From NCBI GenBank assembly GCA_031553195.1, contig JAVBLV010000113.1, positions 1-24,442 on the forward strand: 24,442 bases of DNA, read 5' to 3'. The position numbers and the translations under genes were made by a program. Origin of the DNA: JAVBLV01 sp031553195 (GTDB lineage: Bacteria; Bacteroidota; Bacteroidia; Bacteroidales; P3). Below are positions 7,471 to 14,896 of this stretch, one piece after another (the stretch's first letter is position 1; each line of letters begins with the position of its first letter). A model generated the notes under the pieces. It was given only the letters and a program-made list of their open reading frames with translations. It was not told the DNA's origin and made no database searches.

Positions 7471-8229
7471 TTATTCTTTATGAGTAATGGTCGCGCTGGC
7501 CTGAGCAGTAGGCATTATAACCAGATCGTTAATATTTACATGCTCCGGAAGCGTTGTCGCATAATAAATTACATTCGCAATATCTTCTCCTGTTAAAGGT
7601 TGAAATCCGGTATATACATTATCGGCTCTGTTTTTATCTCCTTTGAAGCGAACGATGGAAAATTCGGTTTCTGCGGCTCCGGGGGCGATTTGCGTAACTT
7701 TTATTCCATAGTTGACGGAATCCATACGAATGGCTTTGCTCAGGGAATCAACAGCATGTTTGGTTGCGCAATATACATTCCCGTTCAAGTATGTTTCTTT
7801 GCCTGCAATAGAACCAATGTTGATAATATGTCCTCTTTTATTTTTTATCATTATGGGAAGGACTTTTCTTGTTACATACAACAATCCTTTTATATTGGTG
7901 TCTATCATGCGTTCCCAATCGTCCAATACGCCTTCTTGGATAGGCGATAAACCCACAGCTAATCCGGCATTATTCACCAATACGTCAATGTCTTTCCATT
8001 CTGATGGCAAAGAATCAAACGCATTCTCGACTTCGACGGCCGAACGGACGTCAAAGTTCAATGAAATGATTTCTATTCCATACTTAGCTTGTAATCGTTT
8101 TGACAATTCGTCCAAACGCTCTTTACGCCTCCCGGTAATGATAATTCTGTTGTAATGTTGGGCAAATATTTTGGCGGTTGCTTCTCCGATACCCGAAGTA
8201 GCGCCCGTTATACAAATGGTTTTAATCAT
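7471..8229 (-). CDS. SDR-family NAD(P)-dependent oxidoreductase (YdfG-like)
   Basis: This is a classical short-chain dehydrogenase of 252 residues, a soluble Rossmann-fold enzyme that interconverts an alcohol and a ketone/aldehyde. Visible motifs are the cofactor loop 'TGATSGIG' (8-15), 'GRR' (33-35, the arginines favour NADP(H)), 'NNAG' (86-89), Ser140 in 'NIGSIAG', and the catalytic pair 'YCATK' (Tyr153, Lys157), followed by 'APGAAETEF'. The overall pattern, including 'IITGRRKERLDEL' and 'PLTGEDIANVIYYATTLPEHVNI', resembles E. coli YdfG, which oxidises L-allo-threonine, serine and 3-hydroxy acids; substrate here is inferred only. It lies 7 bases upstream of meaB. Whether the two share a pathway is unclear; the link may simply be co-transcription. 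Confidence 0.9.
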   Translation of the reverse strand: MIKTICITGATSGIGEATAKIFAQHYNRIIITGRRKERLDELSKRLQAKYGIEIISLNFDVRSAVEVENAFDSLPSEWKDIDVLVNNAGLAVGLSPIQEGVLDDWERMIDTNIKGLLYVTRKVLPIMIKNKRGHIINIGSIAGKETYLNGNVYCATKHAVDSLSKAIRMDSVNYGIKVTQIAPGAAETEFSIVRFKGDKNRADNVYTGFQPLTGEDIANVIYYATTLPEHVNINDLVIMPTAQASATITHKE

Positions 8230-8333
8230 AATTTTTTTGTTTTTTAGCCGAAATTCTTCTGATATTGAAAATTTTGCTATAGAATCTATATGAAATGGGT
8301 AAAACGATAATTTAGTTTCTTTTCGGATCTTTT

Positions 8334-8502
8334 CTCAGAAGCCGTCTAAATTTTTCAAGAAAAGATTTTGAGAAATAAAAACAGCTATTTTGAAGGCGGA
8401 ATTTTTCAAGAATAGTTAGCGCTATTTAGTAAAAATTCTGACAAAAAAGAGCGTTTTTAGGATTAAAATACTTCATAGAAAAATTTTCAGACAGCTTCTC
8501 AG
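8334..8502. repeat. Dispersed repeat family 2, diverged copy
   Basis: About 168 bases, same orientation as the copy at 19756-19920 and reversed relative to 14592-14756. Shared blocks include AAAAGATTTTGAGA, AGCGCTATTT, GACAAAAAAGAGC and AAAATACTTCATAGAAAAA. The ends are inverted (CTCAGAAGCCGTCT against CTGAGAAGCTGTCT on the other strand) and differ from the AGAGGTTGTTTAAA ends of the other two copies. It lies in the 480-base gap between pgk and the SDR gene. The short frame MKYFNPKNALFC on its minus strand hits a stop after 17 codons. Confidence 0.8.
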
Positions 8503-8555
8503 GTTCCAATTTGATAAATCAGATCAATTGCATTTACAATTTAGTCCAATCTTTT

Positions 8556-8590
8556 TATACCTCGCAGATTTTCAAAACCAGTGAGGTATA
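8556..8590. repeat. Inverted repeat between pgk and SDR gene
   Basis: Perfect 8 bp arms TATACCTC (8556-8563) and GAGGTATA (8583-8590) around a 19-base spacer. It could be an operator or weak hairpin in the leader of the SDR-meaB unit. No -7 element is obvious near it. Confidence 0.5.
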
Positions 8591-8665
8591 TAGCGCCTAA
8601 CAATAAGATCTATAACAGATTTGTGGACTATCTATAAATTTAGGAATCGGTATTTTATGAATCTT

Positions 8666-8702
8666 AAAATCGTAGTTGAATGACAAATTCAACTACGATT
8701 TT
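8666..8702 (-). terminator. Terminator of pgk
   Basis: Perfect 16 bp stem (AAAATCGTAGTTGAAT, 8666-8681 with 8687-8702) and a 5-base loop, ending 7 bases from the pgk stop codon. The A/T-rich outer stem supplies the U-run on the minus strand. Because the arms are A- and T-ended it could work in both directions. Confidence 0.85.
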
Positions 8703-8709
8703 GTATCTG

Positions 8710-9906
8710 CTAATTATCTTCAATGGCTTTAATTCCAGGTAGCTGTTTCCCTTCCAAATATTCTAACATGGCTCCGCCCCCGGTAGAAATATATGACATT
8801 TTGTCGGCAAGACGAGCTTGGTTTACTGCCGCTACGGAATCGCCGCCTCCAACTGCCGAAAAAGCGCCTTTTGCAGTAGATTCGGCAATGGCTTCGGCAA
8901 CAGCATCGGTTCCGATTCTAAAATTAAACATTTCGAAAACGCCCATAGGCCCATTCCATAAAATGGTTTTTGAATCCAGGATAATTTTTTTAATGGCCTC
9001 AATACTTTCCGATCCGATATCCATTCCCATCCAACCATCAGGGATTTCATTCGAAGGCACAATTTGTTGGGAGGCGTTATTATCAAATTTATCTGCAATT
9101 TTTGCATCTGCCGGCAAATACAATTTTGTACCCGAAGCGTCCATTTTTGCAACGAGTTCTTTCGCTAAATCCAACCGGTCGTTTTCGCAAAGGGAATTTC
9201 CGATTTTCCCGCCCAAAGCTTTTATGAAGGTGTACATCATGCCTCCGCCGATAATCATATTGTCTACTTTTGGAATGAGGTTTTCCAGAATGTCTATTTT
9301 ACTCGAAACCTTTGAACCTCCGATTACGGCCGTAAATGGTTTTTCATAGTGGTTTAATAATTTATTCAGGTTTCGTATTTCGTTTTCCATCAAAAATCCG
9401 AAATACTTATTATTTGGGAAAAAACGCGCGATAGTAGCGGTTGACGAATGCTCGCGATGGGCGGCTCCGAAGGCGTCGTTAACGTATGCGTCGCCCAATT
9501 CCGAAAGTTCCTTGGCTAACTCTACGTCTCCTTTGGTTTCTCCTGGATAAAACCGGATATTTTCCAATAGAAAAACATCGCCGTTATTCATATTGCCGGC
9601 CATTTGTTTTACTTTTTCCCCTAAAAGCTCTTGAGTGAATAATACAGGTTTCCCTAATAATTTTGATAAATGTTTGGCTACCGGTTCTAATGAAAATTCC
9701 GTTTCGAAACCGCCTGCTTTAGGCCGGCCTAAATGCGCCATGAGAATAACGGCGGCCTCGTCGTTTATCAACTTTTTAATAGTTGGTAACGATTCCTGAA
9801 TCCGCGTATCGTCCGTAACATTTTTATGTTCGTCCAGAGGAACGTTAAAATCCACTCGGACTAATACTTTTTTTCCTTGAAAATTAATATCCTTGATACT
9901 TTTCAT
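8710..9906 (-). CDS. pgk: Phosphoglycerate kinase
   Basis: This glycolytic enzyme transfers phosphate from 1,3-bisphosphoglycerate to ADP. The 398-residue product is family length and shows the two-lobe layout. In the N-lobe I see 'KKVLVRVDFNVPLD' (14-27), 'LMAHLGRPK' for substrate binding, 'LLENIRFYPGE' and 'VNDAFGAAHREHSS'. In the C-lobe I see 'GGGMMYTFIKALG', 'ILWNGPMGVFEM', 'GGGDSVAAV' for nucleotide binding, and the C-terminal 'STGGGAMLEYLEGKQLPGI'. It is monocistronic as far as the sequence shows: a terminator precedes it (that of the OmpA-family gene, 9954-9989) and another follows it at 8666-8702, so its promoter must lie in 9907-9953 or the upstream transcript reads through. No clear TAnnTTTG was found there. 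Confidence 0.98.
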   Translation of the reverse strand: MKSIKDINFQGKKVLVRVDFNVPLDEHKNVTDDTRIQESLPTIKKLINDEAAVILMAHLGRPKAGGFETEFSLEPVAKHLSKLLGKPVLFTQELLGEKVKQMAGNMNNGDVFLLENIRFYPGETKGDVELAKELSELGDAYVNDAFGAAHREHSSTATIARFFPNNKYFGFLMENEIRNLNKLLNHYEKPFTAVIGGSKVSSKIDILENLIPKVDNMIIGGGMMYTFIKALGGKIGNSLCENDRLDLAKELVAKMDASGTKLYLPADAKIADKFDNNASQQIVPSNEIPDGWMGMDIGSESIEAIKKIILDSKTILWNGPMGVFEMFNFRIGTDAVAEAIAESTAKGAFSAVGGGDSVAAVNQARLADKMSYISTGGGAMLEYLEGKQLPGIKAIEDN

Positions 9907-9949
9907 GATAGGTTGTGTTTTATTGGTTATCTATATATTCGGTCTATTA

Positions 9950-9989
9950 AAACTTAGGGTTTAATGCCCGGAAAGACATTAAACCCTAA
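9950..9989 (-). terminator. Terminator of the OmpA-family gene
   Basis: Perfect 13 bp stem TTAGGGTTTAATG (9954-9966 with 9977-9989), loop 10 bases, followed on the minus strand by GTTTTAA. It lies 23 bases beyond the stop codon at 10013. Confidence 0.85.
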
Positions 9990-10012
9990 TCGAGCAAACG
10001 AGAATCTAAGAA

Positions 10013-12634
10013 TTACTTGAAAATCAGCAATCCTTTTTGTTTGTCAAATTCGTATTCGCCAAAATCATTAAGTCCAAAACGGTTCATGATAATTTTGTAA
10101 GGCAGGTTTTTCACGACGACTGCCTCAAGATTTTCAACTCTACGGGGACCTATTTGAACAGTTTTTAATACAATAATCGAGTTTTCGATAATTTTTCCTT
10201 CGGGGTCAAAAGCATTGTCTCTTTCGGGAAAATCTTCTTTATTAATACGTTTATCTAATAAGAACCGCATAGCCTCTTCCCAAGAAAAAGCAACCGGATC
10301 TTTATATTTTTCGTCGACTAACAACGTCATTAACGCTCCGTTTACAATACAATCAACCTCTCCTTTGGTAGAATGAATCATAGTAAGAGGAATTTTATTT
10401 TCATTATAAACAATAGACGGAGTAGGCGCTTGCGGTTTAGGTTCGTCTACCACAAGGTTCAGAACTTTGAGGCTATCGCCGATTTGCGAAGTATCGGATA
10501 TATCCTTTTTCCCTTTCCCTGCCGGAGAATAGTCTGTACGTAGGATATAAAATTCCGTACGTCGGTTCAATTGATGCGCCGCCTCTTCTTCGTCTTTATT
10601 TTTTAAGCTTTTAATATAATCGCATGTCAATGTAGTTCCTTTTCTGAATTCAAATGCTTTCCCATTATAAGTTACTTTCATGTTTTTATCTAACGTTCTG
10701 GGAACTCTGTCGGAATAGCCTTTGGCAACCAATCGATTGGCATCTATTCCACGTTTTATCAAATAATCCACAACCGATTCGGCTCTTCGTTGCGAGAGCG
10801 TGTCGTTGGTAAGCGTAATAAAAGGCCGGCAATCGGTATGAGAACGGAGTTCAATAACAAAACTCGGGTTATTGCGTAGAATAATCAATAAGTCAATTAA
10901 AGAATCCTGATATTGTTCTTTTAAATCCCATTTGGCCAAATCATAGCGAATCTCGGGCAGGACAACGGGGTCTTTAGGCACCGGTTCTAAACGGAAATCC
11001 TGAACCAAATCTTTATTTACAGTGTATCCGACGGTGCTTACGGAACCCGTAGTACTGAAATAGTCGATCTTGGAAATGTACATACTATAGGTTACGTCAA
11101 GCCGGATAATGGTATCGCTAAAGAAATATTGTCCTTTCCGGTTTGTATTTGCTTCATTTATACTTCCGTCGGAACCGACAATTTTCACTTTTGCGCCTGA
11201 TATAAGTTGCATTGATTTTTCATCGCGCACAATTCCTTGCAGGGTATATAATAGCGGAGGAAGTTCAAAATACCAGATTTCATCGTTGATAGATGGTTTC
11301 TTTTCTTTTTTGGCTCCCTTGTCATGCGGATAGGCCGACGGTCGATTGGAAGAAAAATACCCTCTTTCCAGAATTTGGGAATTGCTATTGCGAGGGTAGT
11401 ATATGATACCGATTTCATCGTAGGATGTATTAATCGGATATCCCAGATTTTCGGGTTTTGTCCATTCGCCGTATTTATATTGAGTTTTGAATAAATCAAA
11501 CCCTCCCATGCCGGGCAATCCGTTTGATGAGAAGTACAAAACGCTATCGTTCCGGAGAACAGGATATAGTTCTTTGCCAGGGGTATTAATATTCTTTCCT
11601 AAATTAACAGGCGCGCCGAAAGGTTCTTTTGCGCTGTTGCGCGTGGCTTTCCATAAATCCATATCTCCTTCGCCTCCGGGCATATCGGAAGCAAAATACA
11701 ATGTGAGGCCGTCTGCTGAAATACTAGGGTGAACATAAGTATAAATGGAATCCCCTAACGCTACTTTCTGAGGTTCGGACCATGGACTTTCGCCTTCTGT
11801 AGCCCGGGTTCTTTTCTTTCCCGAAGCCTTGGAGGAAGTGTAAATGGCGCAACCTTGAGTCTGCCTTTTAATATTGTCGCAACGGGTAAAATAAATCGTA
11901 TTTCCATCGGGACTGAAAGAAGCTTCTCCCTCATTAACTTCGGTATTAATTACCAGATCTTTGTCGAATAAATCGACATCCACCCAATTTCCTCTACGAT
12001 CTTTGGTAATCAGGTAAATGTCCGAAAAAGGCTGACCCGTCCAACCGTCGATGCCTTTTCCCGTAGAACCTTTTCTGGAAGAAGTAAACGCAACCGTCGA
12101 CGTGTCGTTCCCCAAAAAAGTTGGCGACCAGTCATTTTCGTCCGAATTGAATTTTTTCGGTTTTTCCACAACATGACGGGTTCTATTGTATATCATGTCT
12201 TGGGTCATGGCCAACGATTCTTTTCGAACCTTAGCCAATTTATCGTTGGGGACAAGTTTCAAATATTCGTCATAGTTTTTTGCCGATTCGTCAAAATCGT
12301 TATTGAAACGATATGCTTCGGCCATATAAAAATATATTTTGGGTTCTACGTTATAATACTTCGCTTTGATAAGTCTCTTGTAAATGTCTATCGCCTTTGG
12401 ATAATTGGCCATAAGCCGGTAACATTCTGCTATTTGAAATGTAATCCTGTTTTTTTCTATTCTGTTTGACTTTACTTTGGAATATGCTTTTTCATACTTA
12501 TCAATAGCCGCAATATATTGTTTCTGATCAAAAAGATCATCCGCTTGCTGAGTAATGCTTTTTTGTTGAGCAAAAACGCTGCCCGACATAAAAAGAGCGA
12601 ATACAATTAACCCCAAAATGCGTTGCAACTTCAT
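10013..12634 (-). CDS. Exported TPR-PD40-OmpA family protein with a retropepsin-like C-terminal domain
   Basis: The product is 873 residues from the ATG at 12634; I reject the longer frame to 12733 because this start gives a clean signal peptide (residues 1-22, ending SVFA before QQ). Order of domains: TPR-like helices (25-140, 'YYNVEPKIYFYMAEAYRF'), PD40/WD40-like beta-propeller blades (about 160-455; 'DNDWSPTFLGND', 'NEGEASFSPDGNTIYFTR', 'YVHPSISADGLTLYFASD', 'LYPVLRNDSVLYFSS'), a carboxypeptidase-regulatory-like beta domain (463-555), and an OmpA peptidoglycan-binding domain (about 559-700; 'VIELRSHTD', 'LSQRRAESVVDYL', 'GIDANRLVAKGYSD'). This layout resembles PorE-type proteins that tie the type IX secretion machinery to the cell wall. 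A further 125 residues (about 748-873) look like a degenerate aspartic protease fold. It probably sits in the periplasm, attached to peptidoglycan. It is a single-gene unit with its own terminator. Confidence 0.88.
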   Translation of the reverse strand: MKLQRILGLIVFALFMSGSVFAQQKSITQQADDLFDQKQYIAAIDKYEKAYSKVKSNRIEKNRITFQIAECYRLMANYPKAIDIYKRLIKAKYYNVEPKIYFYMAEAYRFNNDFDESAKNYDEYLKLVPNDKLAKVRKESLAMTQDMIYNRTRHVVEKPKKFNSDENDWSPTFLGNDTSTVAFTSSRKGSTGKGIDGWTGQPFSDIYLITKDRRGNWVDVDLFDKDLVINTEVNEGEASFSPDGNTIYFTRCDNIKRQTQGCAIYTSSKASGKKRTRATEGESPWSEPQKVALGDSIYTYVHPSISADGLTLYFASDMPGGEGDMDLWKATRNSAKEPFGAPVNLGKNINTPGKELYPVLRNDSVLYFSSNGLPGMGGFDLFKTQYKYGEWTKPENLGYPINTSYDEIGIIYYPRNSNSQILERGYFSSNRPSAYPHDKGAKKEKKPSINDEIWYFELPPLLYTLQGIVRDEKSMQLISGAKVKIVGSDGSINEANTNRKGQYFFSDTIIRLDVTYSMYISKIDYFSTTGSVSTVGYTVNKDLVQDFRLEPVPKDPVVLPEIRYDLAKWDLKEQYQDSLIDLLIILRNNPSFVIELRSHTDCRPFITLTNDTLSQRRAESVVDYLIKRGIDANRLVAKGYSDRVPRTLDKNMKVTYNGKAFEFRKGTTLTCDYIKSLKNKDEEEAAHQLNRRTEFYILRTDYSPAGKGKKDISDTSQIGDSLKVLNLVVDEPKPQAPTPSIVYNENKIPLTMIHSTKGEVDCIVNGALMTLLVDEKYKDPVAFSWEEAMRFLLDKRINKEDFPERDNAFDPEGKIIENSIIVLKTVQIGPRRVENLEAVVVKNLPYKIIMNRFGLNDFGEYEFDKQKGLLIFK

Positions 12635-12802
12635 GTTTATCGTTGATTTAATATTATCTAAAATGATGAAAAACAATTTTTTATAAAACACGTATTGGTT
12701 TATGACAAATAAACGCGTTTCCTCAAATAACATGCTAAAGTACGACTTTTTTTGAAAGTGAAAAAACCCAGTCTATTTTTTAATTAGTCAAAGCAACTTA
12801 AA

Positions 12803-12899
12803 ATGGCTTTGCACCCCGATCTTTGAGCAGATTGAAAAGCTTCCTCAAATAAAAGATGGATTAAGGCGTAAAATTCTAAGTCATTATTGTTACCTATAA
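12803..12899 (+). pseudogene. Possible short gene relic
   Basis: Starting at ATG 12803 the bases encode MALHP; after a one-base frame change they read on as 'FEQIEKLPQIKDGL' and 'RRKILSHYCYL' before TAA at 12897-12899. Composition looks coding and the two halves join naturally as '...HPDLFEQIEKL'. It is on the strand opposite to both neighbours. I do not recognise the family, and a run of about 30 codons may arise by chance. The surrounding 12635-13007 otherwise holds the OmpA-gene leader and a mini-repeat at 12964-13010. Confidence 0.2.
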
Positions 12900-12963
12900 A
12901 ATGATAATTTCGTTCTTGGTATTTAAAATTCTGAAAATGAAAGAATAATAAATTTCATTGGAT

Positions 12964-13010
12964 TAGAGCGTGTTTAAAAAATTTTTCCATAAAAATTTAA
13001 GCGACCTCTA
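12964..13010. repeat. Mini-derivative of repeat family 2 (47 bases)
   Basis: The segment runs TAGAGCGTGTTTAAA ... TTTTCCATAAAAATTTAA ... CGACCTCTA. The TTTTCCATAAAAATTTAA block is identical to the right end of the 14592-14756 copy, and the left end matches the AGAGGTTGTTTAAA-type terminus in inverted form. It is what remains if nearly the whole interior is deleted. Its outer edge overlaps the stop codon of the NlpC/P60 gene. Confidence 0.7.
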
Positions 13011-13592
13011 ATATTTTGTTTGCACTTTTGAGTGCCTTCCTCCAGTAAAAAAGTATTTGTTCCAATAAGGTTCGGTAAGTTTACTGATCATTACTCCTTT
13101 TGAAGTAGAAGTATGCGCAAAATACTCTTCTTTCAGATAAATGCCGACGTGATTTACTTGTTTGCTTCCCACTTTAAAAAAAACGATGTCTCCTTCTTTC
13201 AATTCGTCGCGCTCTACCAATGTGATATTCTGTAGCATATCTGCCGAACTTCTGTATAAATCTATTTTATAGACTTCTTTATAAACATTTATGACAAAGC
13301 AGGAACAATCGATTCCACTTGTCGAACACCCGCCGGTGACATGAGGCGTTCCCAACCATTTTTCCACTACGTTGTACAAAACTTTATTGTCTTTTGGGGT
13401 AAGAGGAATATCGATAGATTGTTTTTTAACGGTAGAAGTTGGCTTTGTTTCTGAAGGGACAACCCTGGCAGGCGTTTTTTCTTTTCGTTCGATAGGTCTT
13501 CTGGTTTGCGCAACTTCTTTATTTGATTTGCAAGAAAAGAGAATCAATGCCGATAAGGTAAAGATTAATATGATCCGGTATTGTCTATTCAT
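13008..13592 (-). CDS. NlpC/P60 family lipoprotein, probable peptidoglycan endopeptidase
   Basis: The product is 194 residues from ATG 13592; this start gives a lipoprotein signal (charged 'NRQYR', hydrophobic core, lipobox 'LFSC' with Cys21), whereas the longer frame to 13631 adds 13 residues that spoil it. After a Lys/Pro/Thr-rich linker (22-65) comes the NlpC/P60 domain: catalytic Cys96 in 'GIDCSCF', His148 in 'NHVGIY' and His160 in 'FAHTSTSKGV'. Such enzymes cleave D-Glu-meso-DAP links in cell-wall stem peptides; here it would be anchored to a membrane and act in the periplasm. The stop TAG lies within a repeat-family-2 mini-element, so the last codons may be altered relative to relatives. 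rfbD ends 92 bases upstream on the same strand; co-transcription is possible. Confidence 0.9.
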   Translation of the reverse strand: MNRQYRIILIFTLSALILFSCKSNKEVAQTRRPIERKEKTPARVVPSETKPTSTVKKQSIDIPLTPKDNKVLYNVVEKWLGTPHVTGGCSTSGIDCSCFVINVYKEVYKIDLYRSSADMLQNITLVERDELKEGDIVFFKVGSKQVNHVGIYLKEEYFAHTSTSKGVMISKLTEPYWNKYFFTGGRHSKVQTKY

Positions 13593-13684
13593 TATGAAAT
13601 CTTCTTTTTGTTTCTTCAAAATAAAAAGCATTGGCCGAGTCCGGTTTTTAGCGTTTTAGATCCATCCGGATTTCGTCGAGAACA

Positions 13685-14572
13685 TTATTTTATAGTAGCC
13701 AAATTTATAACGGCCAAACATTTTTTCAAACTATCTCTCCAGAAAGGAATTTCTGTGTAAAATGTCGATTTGAATTTGGATTTGTTGAATACGCTATAAG
13801 CCGGTCTTTGGGCGGGCGTAGGATAATCTTTTGTTTCTACAGGAATTATTTGACATGGAATGCCGGATAATTCAACAATCGCCTGCGCGAAATCGTACCA
13901 ACTGCAAACGCCTTCGTTAGAATAATGAAATATTTCAATTCCTTTAGGAAGATCGGGTAAAACTTCGAGAATTGCTTTGGCAAGATCTGCCGCATAAGTT
14001 GGAGTTCCTATTTGATCGTAAACCACTTGTAAAACGCCTCGCTCAAGAGCATATCTTTGTATGGTTTTCACAAAATTAAGTCCGAATGAAGAATATAGCC
14101 ATGCGGTCCGAATAATCGTAGCATTTTCAGCATGTTCAAAAATCGCTTTTTCCCCGTTAAGCTTACTTATTCCATAAACAGATTGGGGATTAGTTGTATC
14201 CGATTCCGTATAAGGTCTGTAATTCTTTCCGTCAAACACATAATCCGTTGAAATATGAATCAGATGAATCCCGTATTTTTTGCTTAAGGCAGCCAGATTT
14301 TTTACGGCGTCAACATTTATTTTATATGCCGTTTCGGATTCGCTTTCGGATTCGCTTTCGGCTTTGTCTACGGCCGTGTATGCGGCGCAATTAATAATCG
14401 CCTCAAATGATTCCGGAGACAAAACCTTTTCTATAGCGTCATAATCGCAAATATCCAAAGTGTCTACATCATGAAAAATAAATTCATAATTGCGATATTG
14501 CGGAGCCAATGTTTTTATTTCGCTTCCAAGTTGCCCGTTTGCGCCGGTTACAAGAATCTTTTTTGGTGGCAT
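13685..14572 (-). CDS. rfbD: dTDP-4-dehydrorhamnose reductase
   Basis: RfbD/RmlD reduces dTDP-4-keto-L-rhamnose to dTDP-L-rhamnose, the last step in making this surface sugar donor. The 295-residue product is an extended SDR with 'VTGANGQLGSE' (8-18) for the nucleotide, 'CAAYTAVDKAE' (62-72), 'ISTDYVFDG' (107-115), the catalytic 'YGISK' (Tyr133, Lys137) and 'RTAWLYSSFG'. Between 'VDKAE' and 'TAYKIN' it contains four Ser-Glu pairs (residues 73-80), about four residues longer than I expect for the family, caused by a 12-base tandem repeat in the DNA. The loop is on the surface near the dimer side by homology, so the enzyme is likely active. The other rml genes are not in the window. The NlpC/P60 gene follows after 92 bases. 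Confidence 0.95.
   Translation of the reverse strand: MPPKKILVTGANGQLGSEIKTLAPQYRNYEFIFHDVDTLDICDYDAIEKVLSPESFEAIINCAAYTAVDKAESESESESETAYKINVDAVKNLAALSKKYGIHLIHISTDYVFDGKNYRPYTESDTTNPQSVYGISKLNGEKAIFEHAENATIIRTAWLYSSFGLNFVKTIQRYALERGVLQVVYDQIGTPTYAADLAKAILEVLPDLPKGIEIFHYSNEGVCSWYDFAQAIVELSGIPCQIIPVETKDYPTPAQRPAYSVFNKSKFKSTFYTEIPFWRDSLKKCLAVINLATIK
14332..14361. repeat. 12-base tandem repeat inside rfbD
   Basis: TTTCGGATTCGC occurs at 14332-14343 and 14344-14355, followed by TTTCGG (14356-14361): 2.5 perfect copies. Because 12 is a multiple of three, gain or loss of a unit adds or removes four residues (SESE) without breaking the frame. Confidence 0.9.
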
Positions 14573-14591
14573 TTTATTGTTGAATATGTTT

Positions 14592-14756
14592 TAGAGGTTG
14601 TCTAATAATTTTTCCAGGAAGTATTTTGAGTCTAAAAATGCTCTTTTTTGTCGGAGTTTTTACCAAATAGCGCTACTATTCTTGAAAAACCCCGTCTGCA
14701 AACGCGCTATTTTTATCTCTCAAAATCTTTTCCATAAAAATTTAAACAACCTCTTA
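14592..14756. repeat. Dispersed repeat family 2, full-length copy (inverted)
   Basis: A 165-base element with inverted ends: TAGAGGTTGTCTAA on the left and TAAGAGGTTGTTTAAA on the opposite strand at the right. Read on the minus strand it is very similar (by eye around 90%) to 19756-19920 over its whole length. It lies between rfbD and glnS, which diverge, so it sits in their shared upstream region. The open frame inside (KYFESKNALFC...) is shared with the other full copy but broken in the diverged one at 8334, so I do not call it a gene. Confidence 0.85.
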
Positions 14757-14859
14757 GGAATAGACAAAAACAAATCTTTAAATAGTACTACAAAGGTAAA
14801 ACTATTTTATAGGTCTTCATAATTATTATATTTGATTTTCTACTTAAATTCCCTTTTTG

Positions 14860-14867
14860 TATTTTTG
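14860..14867 (+). promoter_or_regulatory. -7 element of glnS
   Basis: TATTTTTG followed by CAAG matches TAnnTTTG exactly and lies 29 bases before the glnS ATG, which leaves a leader of about 20-25 bases. No well-placed TTTG -33 box is seen (the nearest, at 14831, is about 25 bases upstream). Confidence 0.6.
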
Positions 14868-14896
14868 CAAGAATAATACTCTTGAAATTGAACTAA

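Noticed and set aside
12635..12733. 33-residue N-terminal extension of the OmpA-family protein
   Set aside because: The internal Met begins a textbook signal peptide; the extension would bury it and has no conserved features.
14332..14361. Tandem repeat considered as a CRISPR or VNTR array
   Set aside because: Only 2.5 direct 12-base units without spacers, within an intact gene; reported as a coding microsatellite. No CRISPR array was found anywhere in the window.
14598..14822. Open frame in the family-2 repeat (KYFESKNALFC...), also seen on the minus strand at 19752-19991
   Set aside because: Shared only because the two repeat copies are nearly identical; in the diverged copy at 8334-8502 the same frame stops after 17 codons.
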